Positions 7,542 to 11,681 of a stretch of DNA of 11,681 nt are shown piece after piece. The stretch lies in contig CALBVQ010000030.1 of the NCBI GenBank assembly GCA_937969485.1, positions 1-11,681 on the forward strand, written 5' to 3'. The stretch comes from an uncultured Saprospiraceae bacterium. GTDB lineage: Bacteria > Bacteroidota > Bacteroidia > Chitinophagales > Saprospiraceae. Under the pieces are notes generated by a model. The model was given only the letters and a program-made list of their open reading frames with translations. It had not been told where the DNA came from and did not search any database. The position numbers and the translations under genes were made by a program. Numbering within the stretch: position 1 is the first letter of the stretch; every line of letters starts with the position of its first letter.

Positions 7542-8651
7542 ATGAATATTCGAAGAACCTTATTTATCGTTTTACCTCTGATTCTCATAGGCCTAATAGT
7601 ATACTATTTCACAGATATTGTTGCGTACATTCTTATTTCCTGGGTATTATCGATGATAGGGCAACCGATCATGAAATTTCTGACAGAGGTAAAGATTTAT
7701 AAGTTCAATTTGGGTCGGACAGTAAGTGCAATCGTTACTTTGCTGTTGATTTTCACCCTATTTTTCGGGCTGAGTTTTATCTTTATTCCTTTAATAATAG
7801 AACAAGCCAATAATCTATCCAATGTCCGTTACGAAGCCATTTTTTCTACGTTAGAAGAACCACTAGCAAGATTGAAATTACAGCTAACGGAATGGGGTTT
7901 TGTGGCTGACGAGAGCGTTACATTTACTGATTTTAGTACTACCTTTGGTGAGTATTTCAAGCCTGCGATGATGGGTAATTTCTTCAGCTCAATCTTTGGT
8001 ATTGCAACCAATTTCATGATAGGCCTGTTCTCGATTGTCTTCATCACTTTCTTTTTTCTACGAGAAGCAAGTTTGTTTAACAATGGAGTCCTAGCTCTCG
8101 TCCCTAATAAATATGAAGAAATTACCCTTGAAGTGATAGCAGACATTACTAAAATGCTAAGAAAATACTTTGGAGGAATACTATTGCAAATACTAATTAT
8201 CACCACATTGGTATCGTTAGCGCTTAGCATTCTCGGGATAAAAAATGCTTTGCTAATAGGATTTTTTGCGGCCTTAATTAATGTTATACCTTATGTCGGA
8301 CCTTTAATCGGTGCCATTTTTGCTGCTTTTATCGTTGTATCCTCGAATGTGAACTCCGACTTCTATGAGGTTCTTATGCCACTTCTGATTAAGGTTGCGT
8401 GCGTTTTTGCAGGGATGCAAATGATTGATAATTTTATTCTTCAACCATTCATTTACTCCAAGAGCGTTCAGGCTCATCCACTTGAGATCTTCATTTTGAT
8501 ATTAGTGGCTGCGAAAATTGGGGGAATTCTAGGAATGATCTTGGCTATACCCACATACACAGTATTTCGTGTCATTGCAGCACAATTTCTCAGTCATTGG
8601 AAGATTGTGCAAAAAATTACACGTGCCGAACCTGAACCTGATGTCACCTAG
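7542..8651 (+). CDS. AI-2E (PerM) family transporter-like membrane protein
   Basis: A polytopic inner-membrane protein of the AI-2E/UPF0118 family. Members are annotated as exporters (autoinducer-2 in TqsA, Na+/H+ exchange in some others), but the substrate is usually unknown. Hydrophobic segments lie near residues 5-40, 58-88, 147-173, 211-232, 235-268, 282-302 and 314-350, with a soluble loop about 90-145, as usual for the family. Signatures are FFFLRE after the fourth segment, NVIPYVGPLIG (247-257), DNFILQPFIYSKSVQAHPLE and KIGGILGMILAIP. The 369-residue length is typical. The ATG lies 11 bases after the hexosaminidase stop, implying co-transcription. Transport of sugars by this protein is not supported by family knowledge; its link to the hexosaminidase is positional only. 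Confidence 0.9.
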   Translation: MNIRRTLFIVLPLILIGLIVYYFTDIVAYILISWVLSMIGQPIMKFLTEVKIYKFNLGRTVSAIVTLLLIFTLFFGLSFIFIPLIIEQANNLSNVRYEAIFSTLEEPLARLKLQLTEWGFVADESVTFTDFSTTFGEYFKPAMMGNFFSSIFGIATNFMIGLFSIVFITFFFLREASLFNNGVLALVPNKYEEITLEVIADITKMLRKYFGGILLQILIITTLVSLALSILGIKNALLIGFFAALINVIPYVGPLIGAIFAAFIVVSSNVNSDFYEVLMPLLIKVACVFAGMQMIDNFILQPFIYSKSVQAHPLEIFILILVAAKIGGILGMILAIPTYTVFRVIAAQFLSHWKIVQKITRAEPEPDVT

Positions 8652-8701
8652 TTCGCAATTTCATTTGCTCTTACAAAGCAAAACTTGAAGAAACAACGCT
8701 T

Positions 8702-11488
8702 ATGAAACTTACGACTTTTACACTTTTTTCTACCATTGTTTTCTTATTCTCTTTTGGGCTTAAAGCCCAAAATGTCGTGGTAAATTCATCTAATGATGTA
8801 GCTAACAATTCGGTTTCATCCAAGAAGATCAATGGGCTTATCTTAACTCATGATGGGCAGCCTGCTATAGGAGCTTCAGTCTTTGCTCATGATTTATATG
8901 AAACTGCAGTTGTTGCAGGATTCGAAGGAAAATTTAGCCTTACTACGAGTTCACAATCTATCGAAATAAATGGCCTACAATATATCAACACCGTTTTCCT
9001 AGCTCCTTATCCTGATACTTTTTTTATTGAAGAATTGAATAAATTCACAAACGGGTGTGAACCAGTTACCAATGGAAATAAGTATCTGTCAAGGCAATCT
9101 TATTCGACGAAATATTCAAAGAAAAGAAGACCATTCAAACTTGAAACTGAAAAAGGTAAGATTTTAGTTCATCCAGCAAGATTGTACATGGAGAATTCTA
9201 ATTCAACATATGATTTCATTCTTTTTCCAAGTAAGAAAGAAGCTGGTTCAGGTAGGCGAAAAGGGTATATACATGATACTATACCTGTAACAAGTACCGT
9301 CGAGGGGATTGTCATGGATTCCCTAGGGCCATTAATTGGAGCAAGTGTAATTGAACGAGGAACTATTAATGGAACAATCACCGATGCAAATGGAATGTTC
9401 TCCCTTGATCTCACAACTGACGACATTGTGATCTCCTACTTCGGGTACCAATCAACAGTATATTCAACTCCTTTTACTGATACTTTTAGATTAGATTCCG
9501 GTATATTACTTGGGATCACTCCTACACTGACTGGACCTGGCGTCGTTATTACTGCTGAAAAATACCGCACTCCACATTCTTACACCCCTATTCAAGCTAA
9601 TACCATACAAGACATTCCCACAGCTTCCGTCTCCGATTTATATAACCGCGTACCTGGTTTGTACATGCACTCAGGTGCATTCAACACGAATCGATTGACA
9701 ATACGAGGAATAGGAAGTCGGTCTCCTTTTTCAACACAGAAACTTCGTGCATTTATTAACGACATTCCCATCACCAATGGAATAGGGGAATCCAATCTTG
9801 AGGACATCAATCTGGGAATAATTGACAAACTTGAAATCATTAAAGGACCAGCTGCACCTGAGTACGGGAGTGCTCTTGGAGGTACATTACTTTATAACAC
9901 TTCTCGAGATTTAAGGAGGAAGAACAACGTAAGTGGGCAGCTAGACTATGGTTCATTCAACACTTACCATGCGAATATAAATGCCAACATCAATGGTGAC
10001 ATAGCTAAGAAAGATGGATTCATAACTATAAACCAAGACTATCTACGGTCCGACGGATACCGAGATAATAACGCTTTTAGTAGGTATAATCTATCTGTGT
10101 TATCATCCATTAATGTGAAAGGAAACGAGATTTCGCTTTACGGAAGTCATGTCAATTTAGCTGCTGAGATCCCGTCTTCAATATCAATTTCGGACTTTAA
10201 AGAAGATCCTAGTCAAGCGGCTTTCAGCTGGGAATCGTCTAACGGGAATGAGAGATATAACCAACGTCGAATAGGTATCAATCATAGAAAGGAATACAGA
10301 GAAAAATCATCTTCAAGTATAAGCGCCTTCTATGCTAGACTCGCAAGTGACGAAGTAAGACCATTTAATACCGAACTAAAAGAAACGCACTCTGTTGGAT
10401 TACGAGGTGTTTTTCAATATGGCCTTAATGACAGCGGACTACAGCTAAAGTTTGGAACCGAAACATACATTGATAATTCCGCAATTGACTTACAGGAAAC
10501 CGTAGGACAGGGATCAGGTAGAACTTTTTCTGAAAACATTGAAAATCGCTTTTTTCAAAATGTATTTGCCTTAAGCAGATATAGCATCCGAGATCTCACA
10601 ATAGAAGCTGGTGTTGCGACGAATGGGACAACTTACAATTTAACAAGTGAATCACCTGATGGATCAATCGCTGACTTCTCAAAAATTTATGGACCTCTTC
10701 TTCTGCCGCATTTTTCAGTTCAATATCGTCCAAGGTACGATCAACAATACTACATGAATATCAGTAGAGGACAATCAGCTCCTTCACTTCAGGGTTCTCA
10801 AGCACCAATAGATTTCTACTCGGCTGACTTAAGAAGAGAAGTTGGAATAAATGCAGAAATAGGAACTCGACTAGAGTTGAATGGATACGAGATTGATGCT
10901 TCGATCTATTCAATGTGGGTGAATAATTTAGTCATATTGGAACAAATAGAATCAGAGATCTTCCGTCCAGTAAATGCAGGTAAAACCTATCATCCTGGAC
11001 TAGAACTTAGTTTAGCAAAAAATTGGTATTTCGATTATCGAAACAAAATATTAAATCTCACAAGTTCTTACCAATATAGCCCGCATCGATTTACCTCTTT
11101 CGTCAAGGAACAAACCAATGTTGATGGTAATTTTTTACCCGGGAACCCTCAGCAAAAAGCGTTTCTTCAATTGCAATATAAAGCAAGACGATTTGCATTC
11201 TCAATAAATCAGCAATATGTAGGTCGGACATTTGCCAATGATGAAAATGATGTAATAATTGATGACTACCTACTTACCAATGCGCAGATTCATTTTTACT
11301 TCAAGAAAATGCAACATACTTTAGGAAGATCGAATGTATCCTATTTCTTTTTTCAGGTAAATAATATTTTCAATAATTCTTATACGTCAATGGTGAGGGT
11401 CAATTCGCAGGGATTTGGTGAAAATGAACCACGTTTTATATATCCTGGATTACCAAGAAATTTTACTTTGGGATTCGTGTATAAGTAA
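8702..11488 (+). CDS. TonB-dependent outer-membrane receptor with two carboxypeptidase-D-like domains
   Basis: An outer-membrane active transporter energised by TonB-ExbB-ExbD, importing siderophores, vitamins or oligosaccharides. The signal peptide covers about residues 1-22 (LKAQ at its end). A first, degenerate CarboxypepD_reg-like domain lies at about 43-103 (INGLILTHDGQPAIGASV). A basic linker of about 95 residues (KKRRP, GSGRRKG) follows, then a canonical second domain at 200-275 (VEGIVMDSLGPLIGASV, ANGMFSLDL, ISYFGYQ). A TonB-box-like VVITAEK begins at 281. The plug extends to about 400 (VSDLYNRVPGLYMHSG, LTIRGIGSRSPFS, LEIIKGPAAPEYGSALGG). The 22-strand barrel fills the rest, with ISRGQSAPSLQGSQ, FLPGNPQQ and a final NFTLGFVYK. 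At 928 residues it is complete. No SusD gene adjoins it, so a SusC role is unlikely; the ligand is unknown. The gap to the upstream gene is 50 bases, with a weak hairpin at 8664-8682, so it may belong to the same operon or have its own promoter. Confidence 0.92.
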   Translation: MKLTTFTLFSTIVFLFSFGLKAQNVVVNSSNDVANNSVSSKKINGLILTHDGQPAIGASVFAHDLYETAVVAGFEGKFSLTTSSQSIEINGLQYINTVFLAPYPDTFFIEELNKFTNGCEPVTNGNKYLSRQSYSTKYSKKRRPFKLETEKGKILVHPARLYMENSNSTYDFILFPSKKEAGSGRRKGYIHDTIPVTSTVEGIVMDSLGPLIGASVIERGTINGTITDANGMFSLDLTTDDIVISYFGYQSTVYSTPFTDTFRLDSGILLGITPTLTGPGVVITAEKYRTPHSYTPIQANTIQDIPTASVSDLYNRVPGLYMHSGAFNTNRLTIRGIGSRSPFSTQKLRAFINDIPITNGIGESNLEDINLGIIDKLEIIKGPAAPEYGSALGGTLLYNTSRDLRRKNNVSGQLDYGSFNTYHANINANINGDIAKKDGFITINQDYLRSDGYRDNNAFSRYNLSVLSSINVKGNEISLYGSHVNLAAEIPSSISISDFKEDPSQAAFSWESSNGNERYNQRRIGINHRKEYREKSSSSISAFYARLASDEVRPFNTELKETHSVGLRGVFQYGLNDSGLQLKFGTETYIDNSAIDLQETVGQGSGRTFSENIENRFFQNVFALSRYSIRDLTIEAGVATNGTTYNLTSESPDGSIADFSKIYGPLLLPHFSVQYRPRYDQQYYMNISRGQSAPSLQGSQAPIDFYSADLRREVGINAEIGTRLELNGYEIDASIYSMWVNNLVILEQIESEIFRPVNAGKTYHPGLELSLAKNWYFDYRNKILNLTSSYQYSPHRFTSFVKEQTNVDGNFLPGNPQQKAFLQLQYKARRFAFSINQQYVGRTFANDENDVIIDDYLLTNAQIHFYFKKMQHTLGRSNVSYFFFQVNNIFNNSYTSMVRVNSQGFGENEPRFIYPGLPRNFTLGFVYK

Positions 11489-11538
11489 GGAATCTAGATT
11501 GCATTGGAAAACAGAAATATGTGAATCTGCACTCCTCA

Positions 11539-11654
11539 TTAAACCCGAATTATGTATTAGGTTTTCGTCATGAGAGCTTAAAATGCAAAGAGAATGGGAG
11601 CTCAACAGTTCTTTTGAAGCGCAGGCGTGGTCACCATCACGGTGAGCATCAAAA
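11539..11654 (-). repeat. Right copy of the 116-base inverted dispersed repeat
   Basis: The reverse complement of 11539-11654 matches bases 1-116 at 112 of 116 positions without gaps. The copy begins 50 bases after the TonB receptor stop codon. The pairing in this copy continues to 11660 (see the hairpin at 11606-11660), so the true element may extend a few bases beyond the match, which the window edge prevents testing on the left side. It lies outside the receptor gene. Confidence 0.92.
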
Positions 11655-11660
11655 GAGCTG
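11606..11660. repeat. Long hairpin inside the right repeat copy
   Basis: CAGTTCTTTTGAAGC (11606-11620) pairs with GCATCAAAAGAGCTG (11646-11660) over 15 positions, with one G-T wobble and one A-A mismatch. Inside it, TCACC (11631-11635) and GGTGA (11641-11645) form a second five-pair stem around ATCAC. There is no T-run after the stem, so it is not a standard intrinsic terminator, although it could still protect or end the receptor transcript. Folded structure of this kind is common in REP-type elements. Confidence 0.55.
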
Positions 11661-11681
11661 GACGTTCCCATTATCGAAGCA

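Noticed and set aside
8664..8682. Terminator between the AI-2E-family gene and the receptor
   Set aside because: The TTTGCT/AGCAAA stem is only six pairs with a seven-base loop and is followed by A residues, not T.
1..11654. A composite or giant transposon bounded by the 116-base inverted repeats
   Set aside because: No transposase, integrase or target-site duplication is visible, the enclosed genes are typical chromosomal envelope genes, and the left end of the repeat is cut by the window.
11450..11671. Minus-strand gene of 73 codons covering the right repeat
   Set aside because: It runs antisense into the 3' end of the TonB receptor gene, its sequence is mostly the repeat, and no protein family was recognised.

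Overview
The window reads as ordinary chromosomal DNA from a Bacteroidota bacterium, probably a marine Cytophagales-type organism; the phylum is well supported and the order is a guess. The phylum call rests on a PorZ-type protein of the type IX secretion system (T9SS), lipoproteins with LSSC/ISSC lipoboxes, a DUF4837 lipoprotein, a TonB-dependent receptor with carboxypeptidase-D-like N-terminal domains, AT-rich DNA, and start codons without Shine-Dalgarno sequences. Nearly every gene product is predicted to act in the cell envelope.

Layout. Bases 1-116 are one copy of a repeat. Next comes a putative outer-membrane porin (283-1434, +). It converges on a two-gene minus-strand unit in which a DUF4837 lipoprotein (4934-3846) lies upstream of porZ (3775-1466). 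A 388-base divergent intergenic region with several perfect or near-perfect dyads separates this unit from a plus-strand cluster. That cluster holds a family 20 beta-N-acetylhexosaminidase lipoprotein (5323-7530), an AI-2E/PerM-family membrane protein (7542-8651) and a large TonB-dependent receptor (8702-11488). After a 50-base gap, a second copy of the repeat (11539-11654) appears in inverted orientation and nearly closes the window.

How the genes may work together. PorZ is a surface component of the T9SS attachment machinery that delivers anionic lipopolysaccharide to the sortase PorU; its pairing with the DUF4837 lipoprotein suggests, without proving, a shared envelope role. The hexosaminidase, the membrane transporter-like protein and the receptor are tightly packed (11 and 50 base gaps) and could form an operon for releasing and importing amino-sugar material. 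No SusD-like partner is present, so this is not a standard polysaccharide utilisation locus.

The most unusual feature is the pair of 116-base inverted repeats, 112/116 identical, enclosing about 11.4 kb. No transposase, recombinase, CRISPR array, tRNA or rRNA was recognised. I did not find a clearly new defence or mobile system; the repeats and the intergenic dyads are the parts least explained by the genes.
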